Position numbers and translations under genes: made by a program
Shown here: piece after piece, positions 1 through 5,712 of the stretch
Numbering within the stretch: the stretch's first letter is position 1
Layout: each line of letters starts with the position of its first letter
Source of the DNA: DASRHY01 sp046765875
GTDB taxonomy: Bacteria > Actinomycetota > Actinomycetes > Propionibacteriales > Kribbellaceae
Direction: 5' to 3'
DNA: 12,565 nt
Assembly (NCBI GenBank): GCA_046765875.1
Contig: JBKPSJ010000250.1
Location: 1-12,565, forward strand
The notes under the pieces: generated by a model
What the model was told of the DNA's origin: nothing
Database searches by the model: none
What the model saw: the letters and a program-made list of their open reading frames with translations, nothing else

Positions 1-6
1 GAACCA

Positions 7-41
7 TAGCGAGGCTCAGCCGAACCGGCTGAGCCTCGCTA
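7..41. terminator. Perfect 16-bp hairpin, probable bidirectional terminator
   Basis: Bases 7-22 are the exact reverse complement of bases 26-41, leaving a 3-base loop (aac). No T-run follows on either strand, so this resembles the U-less hairpin terminators common in actinomycetes. It lies about 145 bases past the stop of the LuxR-type gene on the minus strand, and could equally end a plus-strand gene lying left of the window. The stretch from 42 to 187 holds no gene or further structure that I can see. Confidence 0.7.
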
Positions 42-187
42 CAGTCCCCCCAACCCCCTGAGGTGTTCGCCCGTTCCACCCCTCCTGGTTCGAACGACAG
101 GTTCCTTTCTAAGCCGGGCCGGTCACGCTGCGCATCGGGGATCTCCCTACACTCCGTGGTGGTTTCACTCTCAATCTCGCGTGACGT

Positions 188-2941
188 TCAACGGATAGTT
201 ACGTCGTTGAGACGCAGTGTCAGTTCGGTGCGGGACCGGACTCCGAGCTTGCGATAGACACGAGACAGGTGTGCCTCGACGGTCTTGCGGGACACGAACA
301 GCGCCGCCGCCACCTCGGGGTTGCTCAGCCCGGACGCGACGGCGTTCGCCACCTGTGCCTCCTGCGGGGTCAGCTCGACCGGCCGGCCACCGTGCGGTGG
401 GAGCCGTTTACCGGTCGCCGCCAACTCCGACAGCGCGCGCTGCGACCACGGCTCGGCGCCGAGCGCTTCGAACCCGTCCAGCGCCGTCTCCAGATGGGTG
501 CGGGCGTCGGTCGGCCGGTGCAACCGGCGCAGCACCTCGCCGTGGCACAGCCGGGTCCGGGCCAGGTCGAAGGGTGCGGGCCCGCGTTGCAGGGCCTCGT
601 ACGCCGCCCCGAACGCCTCGTCGGCCTCGTCCGGCGTGCTGGCGGCCAGACCACGGCCGCGGGCGGCGACGGCGTACGGCCAGGGCAGCCCGGTACGGCG
701 TGCGCTCTCCTCGAGCCAGCCGACGACCTCCATCGCCCGGTCGGCACGGCCGGCCCGGAACAACACCTCGACCAGGTCACCGGCGTACGGGACGACGGTC
801 GGGGTACCGAGGCCCTGGTCGATCGCCCGGTGGTGAGCGAGCTCGAGCTGGGACGCCGCGGCCTCGATGTCGTTCTCGCCGAGCAGGCACAGCCCGAGCA
901 CGGCGGCGACCGAGACGTCGAAGCTGGCGATGTCGAGCTGGGCGATCGCCCGGCGCAGCTCGACCAGCCGTTCGCGGCAGCGGGCACCGTCACCGCGGGC
1001 TGCGTCGATGTACGCCACGCTCGACAGGGCGAACCCGGTCGAGCCCCGTTGCGCAAGCTCCCGGGACCAGCGGATCGCCTCGAATGCGTCGGCGTAGGCG
1101 GCGGTCCAATGGCCGGTCCAACGGTCCAACGCGCTGCGTACCCCGAGCGAGTACGGCAGCACCAGCGGTGCGCTGCTGTGCCGGGCGGCGGCGACGGCGC
1201 GGTCCAGCAGCAGCCGGGCGGCCGTGGTCTGCTGCGCCCAGGTCCGGGTATGGCCGGCCATCGCCAGCGGCTGCAGGTCGGCGACCGGGTCGGCCGCGTC
1301 GAAAGCCGCGGCGAAGCCGTCCAGCAGCGCGGTCGCCTCGCTGACCCGGCCGGCGAGGATCCGAGCCACCGCTACCCCGGCTACCACGCCGAGCGGCTTC
1401 GGGTCGGATCCGATCCGCTCGAGCGCGGTGTCGGCGTCGGCGTTCGCCAGGTCGATCCGGGCCGACATCGCCGCCGGCACGATCGCCTCCGCCCACAGCT
1501 GCGCGGCCAGCACGCGCTCGGCGGGCACCGTGGTGGCCGCCTCGACAAACCGTTCGTGCCCGCTCAGGACGTCGCCTAGCCAGGTCACCGCGCGGCCCAG
1601 TACCAGGTCGATCCGGGCCCGCACGGCCGGGTCGCGGGTGTGCTGAAGAGCGCGTTCGCCGATCGCGACCGCCTCGTGGGGCGCGTCGCCCATCAGTGAC
1701 CAGCCCGCCGCCGCGGCCAGCCGGGACGCTTTGCCGGACTCGTCGGTGGCGAAGTCCGCGGCACGTACGGCGGCCTCCGCGGCGGTGCCGAAGGCACCCC
1801 GGCGCAACGCCTGCGCGGCGGCCTCGTCCAGCTCCGACGCGATGTTGTCGTCCGGCGGGTGGGTCGCCGCCGCCAGGAACCAGGGCCGCTCCGCGGGCGG
1901 GCACACCGCCGCCCAGGTCCGGTTCGCCTGTTGGAGCTGGCGGGCGGTGGCCCGGTTCAGCACCGCCGACCGGACCAGCGGGTGGCGCAGCCGCGCGGTG
2001 TGTGCGGACAACGCGATCAGGCCGGCCGCCTCGGCCGGCACCAGGTCGTCCTCGGTCATGCCCTGCTGCCGCAGCGCGCTCTCGAGTCCGGACAGGTCCT
2101 GGGTACGAGCGGTCGCGACGAGCAGCAACGCACCTGCCGCGGCGTCGGAAAGCTGGTCCAGCCGCGAGCCCCACAGCGCATCTGTGACCCGGGCGGGCAC
2201 CAGTTCGCCGACCGGTTCCAGCCCGCGCCGCTGGTCGGTGCTGAGCGAGCGCGCGGTCTCGACCAATGCGAGCGGGTTGCCGCCGGCCTGCCGGGCCACC
2301 TGCTGGGCGACGTACAGCTCCATCTCGCGCGCCCGGGCCCGGATCAGCTCGACGGAATCGTGCGGGCCGAGCGGCTGCAGGTCGACGACCTGGATGCCGG
2401 AGTGGTCGACGTCCTCGAGGCCGTACGGACGCGAGGCGAGCACCATCGAGACCCGCTCCTCGGCCAGCCGCCGGGCGACGAACAGCAGCACCTGTTTCGA
2501 CGGCGCGTCCACCCAGTGCAGGTCGTCGACCAGCACCAGCAAGGGGGTGTCCAGACCTGCGGTGGACAGCAGCGTCAGTGTCGCCGCACAGATCGCGTAC
2601 GGCGCCGGTCGCGGCCCATCCGACAGGGCGAGCGCGCCGCGCAGTGCGTCGGCCTGTACCGGCGGCAGTCCGGCGACCCGGTCCTGCAGGGGTCGGACCA
2701 GGTCGGCGAGGGTTGCGAACGGCAACTCGACCTCGGACTCGATCGCAGTCGTCCGCAGCAGCATCCGCTCGCGCCGCTGCCGCGCGACCTGGTCGAGCAA
2801 TGTCGTCTTGCCGAGCCCGGCGCCACCCTTGAGCAGCAGCGCCCCGCCGGTGTCGCGGACGAGCGACCGCAACGCCGCTTGAACGGCCGTCTGCCCGACG
2901 ACCTGGAAACCGAGACCCGCTGGATCGCTCGCTGCTATCAC
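188..2941 (-). CDS. LAL-family (large ATP-binding) LuxR-type transcriptional regulator
   Basis: A cytoplasmic transcription factor of about 917 residues, typical for the LAL/MalT-like group. From the GTG at 2941, a Walker A motif GGAGLGKT lies at residues 39-46 and a Walker B run LVLVDDLHWVD near 135-145, so the N-terminal half is an AAA/STAND-type ATPase. The middle is a long Ala/Leu-rich helical region, probably TPR-like and signal-sensing. The last 64 residues are a LuxR helix-turn-helix (LTPQEAQVA...GLSNPEVAAALFVSRKTVEAHL...KLGV). The open frame continues upstream to ATGs at 3091 and 3088 and a TTG at 3103. I prefer 2941 because the added 49 or more residues are Arg-rich with poor GC at third positions, and the family normally begins just before the ATPase. 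The weakness is a GAAGGG sitting too close to this GTG. It is divergent from the adenosine deaminase gene, which may be a target (inference). The inducer is unknown. Confidence 0.88.
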   Translation of the reverse strand: MIAASDPAGLGFQVVGQTAVQAALRSLVRDTGGALLLKGGAGLGKTTLLDQVARQRRERMLLRTTAIESEVELPFATLADLVRPLQDRVAGLPPVQADALRGALALSDGPRPAPYAICAATLTLLSTAGLDTPLLVLVDDLHWVDAPSKQVLLFVARRLAEERVSMVLASRPYGLEDVDHSGIQVVDLQPLGPHDSVELIRARAREMELYVAQQVARQAGGNPLALVETARSLSTDQRRGLEPVGELVPARVTDALWGSRLDQLSDAAAGALLLVATARTQDLSGLESALRQQGMTEDDLVPAEAAGLIALSAHTARLRHPLVRSAVLNRATARQLQQANRTWAAVCPPAERPWFLAAATHPPDDNIASELDEAAAQALRRGAFGTAAEAAVRAADFATDESGKASRLAAAAGWSLMGDAPHEAVAIGERALQHTRDPAVRARIDLVLGRAVTWLGDVLSGHERFVEAATTVPAERVLAAQLWAEAIVPAAMSARIDLANADADTALERIGSDPKPLGVVAGVAVARILAGRVSEATALLDGFAAAFDAADPVADLQPLAMAGHTRTWAQQTTAARLLLDRAVAAARHSSAPLVLPYSLGVRSALDRWTGHWTAAYADAFEAIRWSRELAQRGSTGFALSSVAYIDAARGDGARCRERLVELRRAIAQLDIASFDVSVAAVLGLCLLGENDIEAAASQLELAHHRAIDQGLGTPTVVPYAGDLVEVLFRAGRADRAMEVVGWLEESARRTGLPWPYAVAARGRGLAASTPDEADEAFGAAYEALQRGPAPFDLARTRLCHGEVLRRLHRPTDARTHLETALDGFEALGAEPWSQRALSELAATGKRLPPHGGRPVELTPQEAQVANAVASGLSNPEVAAALFVSRKTVEAHLSRVYRKLGVRSRTELTLRLNDVTIR

Positions 2942-3070
2942 CCCTTCGACCGACGCGAACTGCCTGACAGCACAGCCTGGTCTTGGTCCAGACTGCCGCC
3001 AACGGCAAACCGACGCTACCGGTATCCGGGTCGCGACCGATTGTCGACTGCGTGGCGTGACGGTACACCG

Positions 3071-3118
3071 ATAACGCTGAGTAGACATCATTGCCCCAAG
3101 CAACTAACAATGCGTTAT
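3071..3118. promoter_or_regulatory. Nested inverted repeats in the LuxR / adenosine deaminase control region
   Basis: ATAACGC (3071-3077) and GCGTTAT (3112-3118) form a perfect 7-bp inverted repeat with centres 41 bp apart, about four helical turns. Between them is a second imperfect palindrome, ttgccccaagcaa (3091-3103). The surrounding stretch of about 3070-3160 is clearly more AT-rich than the flanking genes. This is what an operator region between divergent genes looks like. Which protein binds, if any, cannot be told; the adjacent LuxR regulator is the obvious candidate. Confidence 0.35.
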
Positions 3119-3222
3119 GTCCGCACGATTTGGCTTGCGTATTTTTTACGAGTCGCGGTGGTCGTCGGTGGGTGAATTGTTGGCGGGATTGCGGCAGGCT
3201 GCGTGGGGGGTGGCGAATCGTG

Positions 3223-3239
3223 TGTCATGGGTCTGTCAT
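3223..3239. repeat. Pair of TGTCAT direct repeats 11 bp apart
   Basis: TGTCAT occurs at 3223-3228 and again at 3234-3239, one helical turn apart on the same face of the DNA. The second copy overlaps the proposed -35 element of the adenosine deaminase promoter. The arrangement would suit an activator or repressor acting on that promoter, but two hexamers alone are thin evidence. Confidence 0.3.
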
Positions 3240-3260
3240 CTTGCTTTCACCGTGAATACT
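3233..3260 (+). promoter_or_regulatory. Putative promoter of the adenosine deaminase gene
   Basis: CTGTCA (3233-3238; four of six bases of TTGACA), a 16-bp spacer, then AATACT (3255-3260; five of six bases of TATACT). The -10 box ends 6 bases before the GTG at 3267. Transcription would then start at or next to the start codon, giving a leaderless mRNA. This also agrees with the absence of a Shine-Dalgarno sequence there. Confidence 0.45.
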
Positions 3261-3266
3261 GGCGCG

Positions 3267-4241
3267 GTGCGGGATCTGACAGCGTTGCCCAAGGCGCATC
3301 TGCACGTTCACCTTGAAAGCACGATCCGGTGGTCGACACTGCACGAGATCGGTGACGCCAACGGTGTTCGGGTGCCGGAGCATCTGGCCGAGGGTGCCGT
3401 GTTCGAGGGGTTCCGGTCGTTCGGCGATGCGAATGCGCTGATCAGAGCCTGTCTGCGTACGCCCGAGGACTTTCACAGGATCGCGCTGGAGTTCTGTGCC
3501 GACGAGGCCGCGCAGGGGACCGCGTACGCCGAGGTCAGCTTCAGCGCGTCGTCACACGGGGACCGGTTGGGCGATCTGGCGATGCCGCTGGAGGCGGTAC
3601 TCGCCGGGCTCGCGGAGGGATCGGCGTACGGGATCGAATGCCGGGTCCTGCTCGACCACTCGCGCCGCCGGATCGAGCGCGGACTGCGGACGCTCGACCT
3701 CGCCCTCCGGTACGCCGGCCAGGGCGTGATCGGGATCGGCCTGGCGGGTGACGAGTCCTATCCGCTGGCACCGTTCGGGGACGTCCTCGACAAGGCCGCC
3801 GGCGCCGGGCTCCATCTGGTCCATCATGCGGGCGAGACGGCCGGTCCGGAGAGCATCCGCGAGGCGCTCAGCACAGGCCGGGCCGAGCGGATCGGTCACG
3901 GCATCCGCGTCCTCGACGATCCCGGTCTCGTCGGCGGGATCCAGGTGCCGCTGGAGGTATGCCCGGCCTCGAACGTCGCGCTCGGCCTTGTCCCGTCGTA
4001 CGCCGACCATCCGCTCCCCGGCCTCCTCGCCGCGGGTCTTGCGGTGACGATCAACACTGACATCCCGAACGTGCTCGGCAACCTGACCCTCACCGACGAA
4101 CTGACCCGCGTCCGCGACACCTTCGGCCTGGACGACACCGCACTGGCGTCCCTCAACCACACCGCCATCGACGCCGCCTTCGCCCCGCCGGCCACCAAGG
4201 CCCGCCTCCACGCCGCCACCACCACCTGGCTGAACTTCTGA
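3267..4241 (+). CDS. Adenosine deaminase family protein (metal-dependent amidohydrolase), variant active site
   Basis: A 324-residue cytoplasmic (beta/alpha)8 metallohydrolase of the adenosine/AMP deaminase family, expected to deaminate a purine nucleoside or related compound. Predicted metal and catalytic residues are present: HVH (H13, H15), HHAGE (H187 and catalytic E190), RIGHG (H211) and NTD (D265). PLEVCPASN (228-236) and LAGDE (159-163) are further family hallmarks. Two positions depart from the classical enzyme. HLDG is HLES here, which is the ribose-contact region, and the second Asp of NTDDP is Ile (NTDIP), the purine-contact residue in mammalian ADA. The substrate may therefore not be adenosine, so I give no gene symbol. 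The frame is open back to 3117, but the GTG at 3267 matches where the family starts (RDLTALPKAHLHVHLE) and lies 6 bases after a -10 box. The GTG at 3252 is an alternative. Confidence 0.85.
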   Translation: MRDLTALPKAHLHVHLESTIRWSTLHEIGDANGVRVPEHLAEGAVFEGFRSFGDANALIRACLRTPEDFHRIALEFCADEAAQGTAYAEVSFSASSHGDRLGDLAMPLEAVLAGLAEGSAYGIECRVLLDHSRRRIERGLRTLDLALRYAGQGVIGIGLAGDESYPLAPFGDVLDKAAGAGLHLVHHAGETAGPESIREALSTGRAERIGHGIRVLDDPGLVGGIQVPLEVCPASNVALGLVPSYADHPLPGLLAAGLAVTINTDIPNVLGNLTLTDELTRVRDTFGLDDTALASLNHTAIDAAFAPPATKARLHAATTTWLNF

Positions 4242-4258
4242 ATGTGTGCTACGAGCGC

Positions 4259-4264
4259 TACGCT
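4259..4264 (+). promoter_or_regulatory. Leaderless-type -10 box for the toxin-antitoxin operon
   Basis: TACGCT fits TANNNT and ends 6 bases before the antitoxin GTG at 4271. No recognisable Shine-Dalgarno sequence precedes that codon and no convincing -35 element is seen. The box lies in the short gap after the adenosine deaminase stop, so the pair probably has its own promoter. Confidence 0.4.
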
Positions 4265-4270
4265 GGCCGG

Positions 4271-4543
4271 GTGAGGACGATCAGTCACCGTGAACTCCGC
4301 AACGACAGCGGCCGGATCCTGCGCGAGGTCCAGGCCGGCGAGTCGATGGAGATCACCAACCACGGCGAGGTTGTCGCGCTGCTGGTGCCCGTTCCGTCCG
4401 GCACCCGCGACCGGTTGATCCGATCGGGCGAGTTGCGGCCTGCCACCGGCCGACCCGACTTCGCGTCCATCCGGCGTGTCCGCTTGCCGGCCGGCTCACC
4501 GAGCACGCAGGAGGTCCTCGACGACCTGAGAGGGGAGCGGTGA
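4271..4543 (+). CDS. Type II antitoxin, Phd/YefM (VapB-like) family
   Basis: A 90-residue antitoxin. The N-terminal part (TISHRELRNDSGRILREVQAGE, then ITNHGEVVALLVP) is the Phd/YefM DNA-binding and dimerisation domain, in which the antitoxin recognises its operator. The charged C-terminal tail (about 50-90) should wrap around and block the toxin. The GTG at 4271 begins directly at the conserved domain; an ATG at 4244 is in frame but adds nine unrelated residues and overlaps the promoter box. Its TGA (4541-4543) overlaps the start of the downstream PIN toxin, which is the usual coupled arrangement. By family analogy the antitoxin, alone or with the toxin, represses this operon. Confidence 0.88.
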   Translation: MRTISHRELRNDSGRILREVQAGESMEITNHGEVVALLVPVPSGTRDRLIRSGELRPATGRPDFASIRRVRLPAGSPSTQEVLDDLRGER

Positions 4544-4920
4544 CCTCGTACGTCGACACCTCCGCCCTGCTCAAGGCGGTCGTCGAGGAGGAGTACTCGG
4601 AGGCCTTCACCGACCACGTCCGGGACGACCTGCTCCTGTCCTCCGGCGTTCTGGTCACCGAACTCCACCGGGCGGCGTCCAGGCTCGATCTCGCTCACTC
4701 GGTGATCACCGACATCCTGGGGTGGATCGACCTCGTGGAGGTCACGCCGGCTGTACTGATGCGAGCCGGTCTGCTGCCGCAGCCCGTGCTCCGGTCCCTC
4801 GACGCGATCCACGTGGCGTCGGCGCTGGTCGGTGGTGCCGAGGAGTTCATCACATACGACGACCGGCAGCGCGATGCAGCGTTGGCCGTCGGTCTCCGCG
4901 TCGTCAGCCCTGGTGTCTAG
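4540..4920 (+). CDS. Type II toxin, PIN-domain ribonuclease (VapC family)
   Basis: A 126-residue single PIN domain, the normal VapC length, expected to be a Mg2+-dependent RNase that cuts tRNA, rRNA or other RNA and stops growth when free of its antitoxin. The acidic metal-binding residues are visible: D6 (YVDTSAL), E41 (TELHRA), D88 (LDAIHVASA) and D107/D108 (TYDDRQ). None of the four acidic positions is lost, so it looks catalytically intact. The GTG start at 4540 overlaps the antitoxin stop (GTGA) and follows a purine-rich AGGGGAG at 4531-4537, so translation is probably coupled. The RNA target cannot be read from the sequence. Confidence 0.9.
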   Translation: MTSYVDTSALLKAVVEEEYSEAFTDHVRDDLLLSSGVLVTELHRAASRLDLAHSVITDILGWIDLVEVTPAVLMRAGLLPQPVLRSLDAIHVASALVGGAEEFITYDDRQRDAALAVGLRVVSPGV

Positions 4921-4936
4921 GCCGTTGCTCTCGATC

Positions 4937-4952
4937 GTTGCCTGGGGCAATG
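4937..4952. repeat. Palindromic motif shared with the LuxR control region
   Basis: GTTGCCTGGGGCAATG here matches, at 15 of 16 positions, the minus-strand sequence at 3089-3104. Its core TTGCC-tgg-GGCAA is an inverted repeat. It sits in the 84-bp gap between the toxin and the HAD gene. It may be an operator for a common regulator, or coincidence. Confidence 0.25.
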
Positions 4953-4990
4953 TTATGGCCGTGGTGATGCCGACTGCCGGTGCGGGCGGG

Positions 4991-4996
4991 TAGGTT
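4991..4996 (+). promoter_or_regulatory. Leaderless-type -10 box for the HAD gene
   Basis: TAGGTT fits TANNNT and ends 8 bases before the ATG at 5005. No Shine-Dalgarno sequence lies between them. No good -35 element is seen. Confidence 0.4.
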
Positions 4997-5004
4997 CGGG
5001 TACC

Positions 5005-5655
5005 ATGTTGTGGGTTTTCGACATCAACGAGACCATGCTCGACCTGGCGCCGCTGGACGCGGTGTTCGCCGAGGCGGGGCTGTCGGGACGGCGTACCGAC
5101 TGGTTCGACCTGCTGATCCACGCCGCGCTGGTCACGACCGCGACGGGTCAGTACCGGGACTTCGGCCAGCTCGGCGGCGCCACGATCCAGACCATCGCCG
5201 GACGAAACAGCGTCACGCTCGCCGATGATGTGCCGCAGCGACTTGGTGCGGCAATGCGGTCTCTGCCGGCGCATCGCGAGGTTCCCGGCGCACTCTCGGC
5301 GTTGCGCGACCGAGGTCAGCGTGTTGTTGCCCTGGGCAACTCGCCGGCCGCGGTGATCGACGCGCAACTCGAGGGCGCCGGGCTGCGGCCGTTGCTCGAC
5401 GGTGTGTACTCGGTGGAACTGGCCGGGATGCTCAAGCCCGGCCCCGCGCCGTACCGGCACGTGCTGGAGAGCGAGGGTGTGGACGCTACCGGCGCGGTGA
5501 TGGTCGCGGCGCACGACTGGGACATCGCGGGGGCCCAGGCGGTGGGTATGCGAACGGCGTTCGTGGCGCGCGGTGGGCGGCGCCCCCTGCCGGGCTGGCC
5601 GGAGCCGGACATCGTCGCGCCCGACCTGCTGTCGGCGACCCGGACCGATCCCTGA
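5005..5655 (+). CDS. HAD-superfamily hydrolase, type II haloacid dehalogenase-like
   Basis: A 216-residue soluble HAD hydrolase. Motif I is FDINETMLD, with nucleophile D6 and Asn in place of the second Asp that phosphatases need. Motif II is LGNS (N112, S113), motif III is LKPGPAPY (K144), and motif IV is AAHDWDIAGA (168-177). The last is a signature of L-2-haloacid dehalogenases, which hydrolyse 2-halo-alkanoic acids to hydroxy acids through an aspartyl ester. The motif I Asn also favours dehalogenase over phosphatase chemistry. Many genomic members of this group have no proven substrate, so the true reaction is uncertain. The ATG at 5005 directly precedes the conserved beta-strand. The gene is probably transcribed from its own promoter and stands just upstream of the SARP-type regulator. 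Confidence 0.82.
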   Translation: MLWVFDINETMLDLAPLDAVFAEAGLSGRRTDWFDLLIHAALVTTATGQYRDFGQLGGATIQTIAGRNSVTLADDVPQRLGAAMRSLPAHREVPGALSALRDRGQRVVALGNSPAAVIDAQLEGAGLRPLLDGVYSVELAGMLKPGPAPYRHVLESEGVDATGAVMVAAHDWDIAGAQAVGMRTAFVARGGRRPLPGWPEPDIVAPDLLSATRTDP

Positions 5656-5663
5656 AGCGAGGT

Positions 5664-5669
5664 TAGGCT
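5664..5669 (+). promoter_or_regulatory. Leaderless-type -10 box for the leader ORF and SARP gene
   Basis: TAGGCT fits TANNNT and ends 7 bases before the ATG at 5677. That ATG opens the 11-codon leader ORF rather than the regulator itself, whose start is at 5709. The box lies just after the HAD stop codon. Confidence 0.4.
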
Positions 5670-5676
5670 CTGGCTC

Positions 5677-5712
5677 ATGATGACCGCCCACCAGACTTCC
5701 GGACCGCGGTGA
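5677..5712 (+). CDS. Short leader ORF (11 codons) overlapping the SARP start
   Basis: Starting at the first of two tandem ATGs, the frame reads MMTAHQTSGPR and stops with TGA at 5710-5712. That stop overlaps the GTG (5709-5711) of the regulator in a GTGA junction. The regulator's GTG has no Shine-Dalgarno sequence (ccggaccgcg precedes it), so ribosomes finishing this leader could restart there. Whether the peptide matters or only its translation does is unknown. The alternative is that the ATG belongs to no gene and the mRNA starts elsewhere. Confidence 0.4.
   Translation: MMTAHQTSGPR

Noticed and set aside
63..257. A 64-codon plus-strand frame at the left end
   Set aside because: No ribosome binding site, Ser/Arg-rich product, and it runs into the antisense of the LuxR helix-turn-helix.
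269..1579. Long plus-strand frames opposite the LuxR regulator (also 217-1344 and 1859-3175)
   Set aside because: They are antisense to a gene with Walker motifs and a LuxR helix-turn-helix; the products are Arg/Gln/Gly-rich without motifs.
2942..3103. N-terminal extension of the LuxR regulator to ATG 3088/3091 or TTG 3103
   Set aside because: The extra residues are Arg- and Cys-rich with poor third-position GC, unlike the rest of the gene, and no family similarity is visible. It is not excluded, since a GGGG precedes the ATG pair.
3117..3266. N-terminal extension of the adenosine deaminase to 3117
   Set aside because: The added 50 residues have no family similarity and cover the proposed promoter; the conserved start lies at the GTG at 3267.
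5326..5340. Palindrome GTTGCCC-t-GGGCAAC as a stand-alone operator
   Set aside because: It lies inside the HAD gene and encodes the conserved motif II region (VALGN), which explains the bases without a regulatory role.
4285..5691. A 468-codon minus-strand open frame opposite the toxin-antitoxin and HAD genes
   Set aside because: It crosses three well-recognised plus-strand genes, has no family resemblance, and has the amino-acid bias of antisense reading.
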